A stretch of 5,786 bases of DNA from Gammaproteobacteria bacterium (lineage in GTDB: Bacteria > Pseudomonadota > Gammaproteobacteria > Steroidobacterales > Woeseiaceae). The translations under genes were made by a program, and so were the position numbers. Numbering within the stretch: position 1 is the stretch's first letter; each line of letters starts with the position of its first letter. Shown in pieces: positions 1-5,786 of the stretch. Below the pieces are notes generated by a model that ran no database searches, was not told the DNA's origin, and was given only the letters and a program-made list of their open reading frames with translations. The stretch is taken from contig DAOWGY010000115.1 of NCBI GenBank assembly GCA_030641695.1, positions 1 through 5,786 on the forward strand, given 5' to 3'.

Positions 1-48
1 CACTTTTCGCCGCGATCCGGGACTTTTCCCGGATCGCGGCGAAAAGTG
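1..48. repeat. Perfect 22-bp inverted repeat downstream of rhlB
   Basis: Bases 1-22 are the exact reverse complement of bases 27-48, leaving a four-base loop (cttt). The stem is GC-rich in the middle (cgccgcgatccggg) with an A/T block at its base. It lies 10 bases beyond the rhlB stop codon, so it would form a very stable hairpin at the 3' end of the rhlB transcript. It is not a textbook intrinsic terminator. Read in the rhlB direction, the 3' arm ends in gaaaagtg rather than a T-tract, and any T-tract would lie outside the window. The heptamer acttttc occurs at 2-8 and again at 22-28, with its complement at 41-47, so an alternative shorter hairpin is possible. It could be a bidirectional terminator, an mRNA-stabilising hairpin, or one copy of a dispersed palindrome family. 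Because the repeat reaches the first base of the window, it may be longer than seen. Confidence 0.9.
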
Positions 49-58
49 CGGTTCGACC

Positions 59-1315
59 CTACTTATTGTAGCGCCGGGGTGGTCGCTTGCCGCTTCCGCG
101 TCGTTGTTGCGGCTTGCGGCGCGGACGTGGCTTGGGCCTCACGAGTTTGGGCAGTAGCGAAACGTCATATTTGGCCACCGGCAGCTTGTGACCGATGAAG
201 TCCTCGATGTCGGGCAGTGAAATCGCGTAGGTTTCACAGCCGAAACTGATGGCGTCCCCGGACGCGCCCAGACGCGCGGTGCGGCCGATGCGATGCACGT
301 AATCTTCCGCGTCCTGTGGCAGGTCATAATTGATGACGTATTGCACGTCGGGAATGTGCAGTCCGCGAGAAGCGACGTCCGTGCCGATTAACACGGGTAG
401 TTCGCCCGCCTGAAATTGCATCAGCATGCGTAGACGCTTCTTCTGCGGCACATCGCCGGATATGGCGCTGGCTTCGATGCCATTAGCCTGCAGGTAGTCC
501 TGCACGCGCTCGGCCTCGCGCTTCATATTGACGAATACCATGATGCGACCCTGACCCATCTCGCGAATGAGGCCGATCAAAAGCGGCATCTTGTCCTCGT
601 TCGACGGAAAAAAGATCGCCTGGCGAACCTTATCGGCCGTGACCTTGTCAGGCTCGATGCGAATGAGGTCGGGTTCGTTCATGTGCTCATAGGCGAGTTC
701 CATGACGCGATGCGACAAGGTTGCCGAAAACAGCATGTTCAGCCGTTTTTCGGGCAGCGGCAGTCTTCTCAGCAAGTAGCGAATGTCCTTGATGAAGCCA
801 AGATCGAACATGCGATCAGCCTCATCGAGCACGGCCACTTCGACCCGGTCGAGCTTGAATACGCCCTGTTTGAAATAGTCGATGATGCGACCGGGCGTGC
901 CAATCAGAATGTCAATGCCATCCTCGATTATGCGGCGCTGCTTTTCATAATCAGTGCCGCCGTAGGCGAGTCCGACCTTGAAGCCGGTGTGCTTGCCGAG
1001 CAGTTCGGCATCCTTTGCGATCTGCACGGCGAGTTCGCGCGTTGGCGCGAGCATGAATGCGCGCGGCTGCTTTTTTTCGCCCTCGGCAGGCTGAGAGGAC
1101 AGCAAGCGCTGATACGTCGCGATCAAAAAGGCCGCCGTCTTGCCGGTGCCCGTCTGGGCTTGCCCGGCGACGTCGTGGCCCAGCAGGGCGATCGGCAGAG
1201 TGCTCGCCTGGATAGGCGTGCAAAACTCGAAGCCGGCATCGCGGATGCCGGCCTGTACACGCTCGTGGATCAGCAGAGCGTCGAATCTGAGGTCGCTCAG
1301 ATGGTTTTGACTCAT
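59..1315 (-). CDS. rhlB: ATP-dependent DEAD-box RNA helicase RhlB
   Basis: This is a cytoplasmic RNA helicase. In E. coli RhlB binds RNase E in the degradosome and unwinds structured RNA so that PNPase can degrade it. The protein has 418 residues (E. coli RhlB has about 421) and all DEAD-box motifs in order: the Q motif around TPIQAS (33-38), motif I AQTGTGKT (53-60), Ia PTRELA (91-96), TPGR (140-143), DEAD (164-167), SAT (197-199), motif V GTDVASRG (311-318) and motif VI HRIGRTAR (341-348). RhlB-specific stretches such as DVAGQAQTGTGKT, LGFIKDIR and RLNMLFSATLS separate it from RhlE, SrmB and DbpA. The tail (391-418) is rich in Arg, Lys and Pro, as expected for an RNA-binding C-terminus. The ATG at 1315 starts the conserved MSQNHLSDLRF sequence. 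No clear Shine-Dalgarno precedes it. The gene diverges from trxA-rho as in E. coli. Whether this RhlB joins a degradosome here is inference from the family. Confidence 0.97.
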   Translation of the reverse strand: MSQNHLSDLRFDALLIHERVQAGIRDAGFEFCTPIQASTLPIALLGHDVAGQAQTGTGKTAAFLIATYQRLLSSQPAEGEKKQPRAFMLAPTRELAVQIAKDAELLGKHTGFKVGLAYGGTDYEKQRRIIEDGIDILIGTPGRIIDYFKQGVFKLDRVEVAVLDEADRMFDLGFIKDIRYLLRRLPLPEKRLNMLFSATLSHRVMELAYEHMNEPDLIRIEPDKVTADKVRQAIFFPSNEDKMPLLIGLIREMGQGRIMVFVNMKREAERVQDYLQANGIEASAISGDVPQKKRLRMLMQFQAGELPVLIGTDVASRGLHIPDVQYVINYDLPQDAEDYVHRIGRTARLGASGDAISFGCETYAISLPDIEDFIGHKLPVAKYDVSLLPKLVRPKPRPRRKPQQRRGSGKRPPRRYNK

Positions 1316-1589
1316 AGGATTTAGATCAGAAAATGTGCGTGAAAGGCTTGCAATATGGCTCGCGAAGCGGTCAAATTGGCGTTAATTCGACGCGACAACC
1401 GTCGCACCCGCCGTTTTCGCAATCATCGATTCCAGAAAGAAGCCGGAAATAGTCGGCGACAAAACTGCGATAGTTTGCCTGATTGTTTAGGCAGCGTCAT
1501 CCATTTTTCAGAGCTTGTTTATCGGGGGAGCTGATAACGAGCCTGCCAAAGCCAACTGAATTCAAATCTTCGAGTGGAGGAAGTAGCCG
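1316..1589. promoter_or_regulatory. Divergent promoter region between rhlB and trxA-rho
   Basis: This 274-base stretch has no credible ORF and separates the rhlB start from the trxA start, so it must carry the promoters of both units. On the minus strand, TTGCAA (1348-1353), a 17-base spacer and TCTGAT (1325-1330) form a weak sigma-70-like pair, 4/6 matches each. It would start transcription only a few bases before, or at, the rhlB ATG. TTGCAA is its own reverse complement and is also followed on the plus strand, after 17 bases, by TCAAAT (1371-1376), another weak pair that could serve trxA with a long leader. Two small dyads are present: GCGAC-aacc-GTCGC (1392-1405) and GTCGgCGAC (1452-1460). 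An imperfect one, TGCCT to AGGCA, spans 1476-1493. None matches an operator that I recognise. The trxA ribosome site GGAGG lies at 1576-1580. The region's role follows from the divergent layout; the individual hexamers are speculative. Confidence 0.55.
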
Positions 1590-1912
1590 GTGAGCGACAA
1601 CATCGTGCACACCAATGACAGTAATTTTGACACGGACGTGCTGCAATCCGAAAAACCGGTCCTGCTGGATTTCTGGGCTGAATGGTGCGGTCCCTGCAAA
1701 ATGATAGCGCCGTTGCTTCATGAAGCGGCCGACGAATACGCGGACAAGCTGGCGGTCGTCAAACTCAATATCGATGAAAATCCGAACACGCCCCAAAAGT
1801 TCGGCATTCGCAGCATTCCGACATTGATGCTGTTCAAGGATGGCGCGGTTCACGCGCAGAAACTGGGAGCAATGTCGAAATCGCAACTAACCGAATTTCT
1901 GGACAGTAATCT

Positions 1913-1916
<4 letters not shown>
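1590..1916 (+). CDS. trxA: Thioredoxin 1 (TrxA)
   Basis: Thioredoxin is a small cytoplasmic dithiol-disulfide oxidoreductase. It is reduced by thioredoxin reductase and in turn reduces ribonucleotide reductase, methionine sulfoxide reductase and other proteins. The 108-residue length matches the family (E. coli TrxA has 109 including Met1). The active site is WCGPCK with C33 and C36. The buried Asp is D27 in LLDFWAEW, and the cis-proline loop is SIPT with P77. The sequence aligns with E. coli TrxA without gaps apart from the last residue, and there is no signal peptide. The start is GTG at 1590, supported by GGAGG at 1576-1580 nine bases upstream and by the conserved MSDNIVH opening. The stop at 1914-1916 overlaps a GTG at 1913 that opens the rho frame, so trxA and rho are very likely co-transcribed and possibly translationally coupled. 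The trxA-rho order is typical of gammaproteobacteria. Confidence 0.98.
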
Positions 1917-3343
<1,427 letters not shown>

Positions 3344-3367
3344 GAATCGGCTCAGACCCCTTTCTTA

Positions 3368-3781
3368 TCAATCACCTGCAGTAACCGTCGTCCTGTATTG
3401 AGGCAGGCCATCATTGATGGTCAGCCACGCGGCCTTGTCTTCGACCCAGATATGAGCCTGCGGCTGTATCAACGACGGTTCATCCAGACTGGTTACGGCA
3501 ATGTCGATCTCGCCCGGACGCCGGTCCTGTGCATAGGTCAGCGTCGTGCCACAGATGGCGCAATGTCCACGCTGCACGCCGTCGGATGACTGGTGCTCAG
3601 TAATCGTACCCGTCCTGATGTCGAAGCCGTCACGCGCAAATGTGGCCCAGGTTACGAACGGTGCGCCGGACGCACGCTGACAACTCTGGCAATGACAGTG
3701 GCAGGCAAAAAGAGGTGCGCTCGATAGCTCGAATCGAACGTGGCCGCACAAGCAACTTCCACCGATTGAGATTTCAGCCAT
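3368..3781 (-). CDS. GFA-family (Mss4-fold) zinc protein
   Basis: This 137-residue protein belongs to the GFA/CENP-V family, named after the glutathione-dependent formaldehyde-activating enzyme. It has the family's cysteine pattern: CLC (C10, C12), CHCHCQSC (C27, C29, C31, C34) and CAIC (C74, C77). The CQRASGAPFVTW stretch after the second cluster is typical of the group. These cysteines are expected to bind one or two zinc ions in a compact beta fold. Substrates are unknown for most members, and assignment as a formaldehyde-glutathione enzyme from the family name alone would be unsafe. I chose ATG 3781 because GGAG at 3791-3794 sits nine bases upstream and GGSCLCG then begins a few residues in. 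An ATG at 3805 would add eight residues and overlap the deaminase gene by 20 bases, but has no well-spaced ribosome site. It is the last gene of the minus-strand cluster and converges on rho 24 bases away. Confidence 0.88.
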   Translation of the reverse strand: MAEISIGGSCLCGHVRFELSSAPLFACHCHCQSCQRASGAPFVTWATFARDGFDIRTGTITEHQSSDGVQRGHCAICGTTLTYAQDRRPGEIDIAVTSLDEPSLIQPQAHIWVEDKAAWLTINDGLPQYRTTVTAGD

Positions 3782-3785
3782 CACT

Positions 3786-4223
3786 CTATTCTCCGATATC
3801 CTCATTCCAGAGCTCGGGGTTGTCGTTGATGAAAGCCGTCATCAACTGCACGCACTCGTCACTGTCGACGATGTCGAGTTTGATGCCGCGCGAGCGCAGG
3901 TAGTCTTCGGGTCCCTGAAACGTCCGGTTTTCACCGACGACGATTCGCGGAATCTTGTAAAGCAGCACGGCACCGCTGCACATGTCGCAGGGCGATAGCG
4001 TCGAGTAGAGTACTGAGCGTTCATAATCCGTCGCCTTCAGACGTCCGGCATTCTCGAGACAGTCCATTTCTGCATGCAGTATGGCGCTGCCGTTTTGCAC
4101 CCGCCGATTGTGTCCACGGCCGACGATCTGACCGTCAAGGACGAGAACTGCACCGATGGGAATGCCGCCCGACCCGAGTCCCTTGCGCGCCTCTGCAATG
4201 GCAGCGTCGAGAAACTCGCTCAT
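3786..4223 (-). CDS. Cytosine deaminase, fungal (Fcy1) type
   Basis: This 145-residue zinc deaminase belongs to the cytidine/deoxycytidylate deaminase superfamily. It probably hydrolyses cytosine to uracil plus ammonia in the cytoplasm, for pyrimidine salvage. The zinc site is complete: HAE (H50, with E52 as the proton shuttle) and PCDMC (C79, C82). As I remember the yeast Fcy1 sequence, this protein follows it along nearly its full length. Shared landmarks are GG(I/V)PIGA, GRGHN (N39), LHAE/LHGE, LENAGRL/LENCGRL, TLSPCDMC, IPR-VVGEN and the C-terminal W-EDIGE (W139, D142). The last block closes the pyrimidine pocket in yeast Fcy1 and is not a feature of tRNA adenosine deaminase TadA. That argues for a free-base substrate. 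It is unrelated in fold to E. coli CodA, a TIM-barrel amidohydrolase. The ATG at 4223 follows the upstream stop by six bases, with only a weak GGTGA-like ribosome site, so coupling is likely. Guanine deaminase or a related activity remains possible. Confidence 0.88.
   Translation of the reverse strand: MSEFLDAAIAEARKGLGSGGIPIGAVLVLDGQIVGRGHNRRVQNGSAILHAEMDCLENAGRLKATDYERSVLYSTLSPCDMCSGAVLLYKIPRIVVGENRTFQGPEDYLRSRGIKLDIVDSDECVQLMTAFINDNPELWNEDIGE
3791..3794 (-). promoter_or_regulatory. Shine-Dalgarno deciding the GFA gene start
   Basis: On the minus strand GGAG ends nine bases before ATG 3781. It lies inside the last codons of the upstream deaminase gene, whose TAG stop (3788-3786) falls between this site and the ATG. 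This supports the shorter GFA start and translational coupling of the two genes. Confidence 0.6.
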
Positions 4224-4229
4224 AATTCA

Positions 4230-4610
4230 TCACCAGACCGCATCGGCATCTTCAAATATCTTAGTATAATCAACAACATAGTAGTCGCTCACGGCCGGCT
4301 GTTCGATGTAGGCCGCCGCCTGAATCTCGTCCTGTTCGATCGAGTAGAAAATGAAGCCGACGAGCGCCGCGATGATCACGAGACCGGAGTACATTGGCAA
4401 GGTAGCGCCGGTCGAGAACACTGATGACTTTATTTCATCGATCATGTGCGAAGGGATCTCGTCGTCGGTGAGCTTGTGCTTGCAGTTAGAGCATTCGACA
4501 CCTACGTGCTTCCTGGTTGGAATCGTCGGAATCCAGTAAAGATGAAAGTAGCGTTGCACGCCGAACGACGTGAATGAATTACCCTGGAAGTTCGGACATG
4601 GGTGCCTCAT
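4230..4610 (-). CDS. Membrane-anchored zinc-ribbon protein with an altered first knuckle
   Basis: This 126-residue protein has an N-terminal zinc-ribbon-like region (about 1-50), one membrane helix (about 72-91, LPMYSGLVIIAALVGFIFYS) and a short acidic, Tyr-rich tail (92-126). The core FTSFGVQRYFHLYWIPTIPTRKH followed by CSNC (C40, C43) resembles small bacterial zinc-ribbon proteins in which a RYFH-FWIP-FP stretch lies between two CxxC knuckles. Here the first knuckle reads CPNF (C5, F8) instead of the expected CPxC. The codon is TTC, one base from the Cys codon TGC. Zinc binding may therefore be weakened, or use another ligand such as H3. The ribbon is probably cytoplasmic and the tail probably periplasmic. 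Function is unknown. ATG 4610 follows the upstream stop by 18 bases with a weak ribosome site, and the stop is six bases before the deaminase start. Real gene likely; family placement is moderately sure. Confidence 0.8.
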   Translation of the reverse strand: MRHPCPNFQGNSFTSFGVQRYFHLYWIPTIPTRKHVGVECSNCKHKLTDDEIPSHMIDEIKSSVFSTGATLPMYSGLVIIAALVGFIFYSIEQDEIQAAAYIEQPAVSDYYVVDYTKIFEDADAVW

Positions 4611-4628
4611 TGGTCTCAGTCCGGTGAC

Positions 4629-4952
4629 TTAGTCTCCGCGATCGGTCTGTCGGTCAGCTTTCGTGGAGCCATCAATCGTCCTGAAGATGCTCTTGACACG
4701 ATCATCGCTGCCGAACCGGATGGCGAGATCGTCGAAAATGACGCAATCATCCTCGTAGACCGCCTCGATGCCAAGGACGGACTCCATGGTCTCAACAACG
4801 AGATCCCTGTCGAGCAGGTTCGCCAGGCTGGCAACGAGGCTAAACAATCGTTCCTGGTCGGTAGTGTGAGCGTTCAGCGCTTCGATCCACATGCGCCGTT
4901 GTTCGGATGAAATCATGGACGCGTCACCATTGAGTCCCGGTTCATCTGTCAT
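4629..4952 (-). CDS. Small acidic protein of unknown function
   Basis: I do not recognise this protein. From ATG 4952 it has 107 residues, with no signal peptide, membrane segment or cysteine cluster. The middle looks helical (LFSLVASLANLLDRDLVVETMESVLGI) and is followed by an acidic stretch (AVYEDDCVIFDDLAIRFGSDDR) and a hydrophilic tail. Codon use looks like that of its neighbours, with many third-position G/C and ordinary amino-acid mix, so the frame is probably coding. The start is uncertain. ATG 4952 overlaps the upstream stop by 11 bases, but its GGAGG abuts the ATG too closely. ATG 4916 has GGTGA seven bases upstream and would give 95 residues. GTG 4982 would add ten residues without a ribosome site. 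It sits between the exported-protein gene and the zinc-ribbon gene, in the same tight cluster. Confidence 0.65.
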   Translation of the reverse strand: MTDEPGLNGDASMISSEQRRMWIEALNAHTTDQERLFSLVASLANLLDRDLVVETMESVLGIEAVYEDDCVIFDDLAIRFGSDDRVKSIFRTIDGSTKADRQTDRGD

Positions 4953-5385
4953 CCTCCACGTCGGCAGGGTAGTCGAGATCACGGGATTTTGTTGGCCCGC
5001 TACCGCGCATACGCAGTTGAACCGTGACCTCTTTTCCGCCGTAACCGTGGACAGAATCGCGTGCTCGAACTATGACTTCGGTTACGCCGTCCGGAATTCG
5101 AACGTTCTCCAACGATCGTGTGAACGGCTGTTCCTTCACATGCGGGTGGGCGAGTTCGCGAATAGCCAGGCGCTTGCCATCGACTGTTCTTACTTCCCAC
5201 CTGTTGGCGAAGTGATCCCAGCCGTCGTCGGCATGCTGGACAGTGACGTTGAAGTCACATGTTGAGTCACTGTGACAAATCGCGTCGACACTCACAACAT
5301 CCGCTTCATCCGGCAATGCCGGGGGAGACACCAGCAGCGTGATAGTGAAGAAAGCGAATCGACCAGTCTTCCAGATAATTCTCAT
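4942..5385 (-). CDS. Small exported protein, conserved uncharacterised type
   Basis: This 147-residue protein begins with a likely Sec signal peptide: basic MRIIWKTGR, a hydrophobic FAFFTITLLV (10-19) and a processing region near PPALPDEA. I cannot fix the exact cleavage site. The mature part is predicted beta-rich. It carries a distinctive run, HADDGWDHFANRWEVRT (51-67), then HPHVKEQPFTRSL (80-92), IPDGVTEVIVRARDSVHGYGG (97-117) and KEVTVQLR (118-125). I recall the same motifs (GWDHYA-W, HPHV-EQPFTRSL, ARDSVHG-GG) in small predicted periplasmic proteins of other proteobacteria, with no known function. C37 and C43 could form a disulfide. The last 20 residues are charged and lie partly over the downstream gene. 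The start at ATG 5385 is three bases after the upstream stop and has no clear ribosome site, so it probably depends on coupling. The fold may be immunoglobulin-like, which is inference only. Confidence 0.8.
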   Translation of the reverse strand: MRIIWKTGRFAFFTITLLVSPPALPDEADVVSVDAICHSDSTCDFNVTVQHADDGWDHFANRWEVRTVDGKRLAIRELAHPHVKEQPFTRSLENVRIPDGVTEVIVRARDSVHGYGGKEVTVQLRMRGSGPTKSRDLDYPADVEDDR

Positions 5386-5388
5386 GCG

Positions 5389-5786
5389 CTATTCTGCGCG
5401 AGAGCCGAATATTGAACCGGCTAGCTCGGTATCGAAGTATTCCGTGACTTCCATGAACTTGCCATCACGAATCCGGATGACCTGGCAATATCGATTGTTG
5501 TAAGAACGCCCGTCCGTCGTTTCCGCTGTACCGGACGTCAAGGCAACCACGTAGTCATCCTCACCGAGGAGCTTGTCAATAGAGGACGAAATTCCAGCCT
5601 TGAGCTGACCGAAAAGAGGTCCGAGGAGTTTGACCATCAGCTCTGTTTTGCCACGATATGTGCCCGATAGATTCGTGGAGCCAATATTTGTCCACGTAAT
5701 ATCGTCAGCAATCAGATCGAAGCACGCATCAAAGTCGCCGCGATTTCCAGCGTCAAAAAAAGACATTACGATTTGCTTGTTGTCCG
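5389..5786 (-). CDS. NTF2/SnoaL-like protein, 5' end outside the window
   Basis: This is a partial gene of the nuclear transport factor 2-like (SnoaL/ketosteroid isomerase) superfamily, a cone-shaped alpha+beta fold used by small enzymes and binding proteins. An ATG exists at 5766, giving 125 residues. However, the frame stays open to the right edge and reads DNKQIV before that Met. DNKQIVMSFFDAGNRGDFD fits the usual first helix of the family, so the true start is almost certainly beyond base 5786. Counted from M5766, the visible landmarks are NRGDFDACFDLIADDITW (8-25), GTYRGKTEL (35-43) and the strand pair YNNRYCQVIRIRDGKFMEVTEYFDT (89-113). The NRY-V-RI-DGK-E--EYFDT ending is typical. No specific substrate can be read from it. 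The stop is three bases upstream of the exported-protein start, so the two genes are likely coupled and this is the first visible gene of the cluster. Confidence 0.85.
   Translation of the reverse strand, partial: DNKQIVMSFFDAGNRGDFDACFDLIADDITWTNIGSTNLSGTYRGKTELMVKLLGPLFGQLKAGISSSIDKLLGEDDYVVALTSGTAETTDGRSYNNRYCQVIRIRDGKFMEVTEYFDTELAGSIFGSRAE

Noticed and set aside
341..348. Motif VI HRIGRTAR of RhlB (residue positions) as a defective helicase motif
   Set aside because: The catalytic arginines are present. The Gly-to-Ala change at the seventh position is, as I recall, normal in Xanthomonas-type RhlB, so it is a lineage marker rather than a defect.
683..1324. 213-codon plus-strand open frame
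   Set aside because: It lies entirely antisense to rhlB, whose protein is conserved along its full length. The translation has no recognisable family, and such frames are common opposite GC-rich genes.
1497..1886. 129-codon minus-strand open frame
   Set aside because: It is antisense to trxA, which is unmistakable. It is a shadow of the conserved frame.
3353..3364. tcagacccctttc near the rho stop as part of a dispersed palindrome
   Set aside because: No matching inverted arm is present nearby, so there is no structure to support it.
3803..3805. Upstream ATG adding eight residues to the GFA protein
   Set aside because: It has no suitably spaced ribosome site and overlaps the deaminase gene by 20 bases. 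ATG 3781 has GGAG nine bases upstream.
3786..4223. TadA (tRNA adenosine deaminase) as the identity of the deaminase
   Set aside because: The HAE and PCxxC sites are shared by the whole superfamily. The terminal W-EDIGE, the LENAGRL block and the short total length follow the Fcy1 group instead.
4602..4910. 102-codon plus-strand open frame
   Set aside because: It is antisense to the small acidic gene. The minus frame fits the tight same-strand cluster and has better codon use, so I prefer it, though with less certainty than elsewhere.
4891..5265. 124-codon plus-strand open frame
   Set aside because: It lies opposite the exported-protein gene and the start of the small acidic gene. The minus-strand product has a signal peptide and family motifs, while this translation shows neither.

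Overview
The window comes from a proteobacterial chromosome with moderately high GC, almost certainly a gammaproteobacterium. Its left 3.3 kb carries the gammaproteobacterial arrangement in which rhlB diverges from trxA-rho, as in E. coli. The protein sequences resemble, but are clearly distinct from, the enterobacterial and pseudomonad versions. RhlB has HRIGRTARLG at motif VI, a form I associate with Xanthomonas-like lineages, so a less-studied group near the Xanthomonadales is a reasonable guess. The placement is not firm.

Layout: positions 1-48 hold a perfect 22-bp inverted repeat just beyond the stop of rhlB. rhlB (59-1315, minus) encodes the DEAD-box helicase. A 274-bp divergent intergenic region (1316-1589) must hold the promoters for rhlB and for trxA-rho. 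trxA (1590-1916, plus) overlaps the first possible start of rho (1913-3343, plus). Rho carries an unusual 58-residue, arginine-rich N-terminal extension ahead of the point where E. coli Rho begins.

From the right edge back to 3368, six minus-strand genes are packed with gaps or overlaps of at most about 20 bases and look like one transcription unit. In transcription order they are: an NTF2/SnoaL-like protein whose 5' end lies outside the window, a small exported protein of a conserved uncharacterised type, a small acidic protein I do not recognise, a membrane-anchored zinc-ribbon protein, a deaminase strikingly like fungal cytosine deaminase, and a GFA-family (Mss4-fold) zinc protein. This unit converges on rho with only 24 bases between the stop codons.

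The left half is a core RNA-metabolism locus: Rho ends transcripts, RhlB unwinds RNA (in E. coli as part of the RNase E degradosome), and thioredoxin reduces disulfides. The right half is accessory, and its only member with a fairly specific predicted reaction is the cytosine deaminase. I see no mobile element, CRISPR array, tRNA or rRNA. I found no convincing new multi-gene system. The items most worth a second look are the Rho extension, the fungal-type cytosine deaminase, the zinc ribbon with a missing cysteine and the long inverted repeat.
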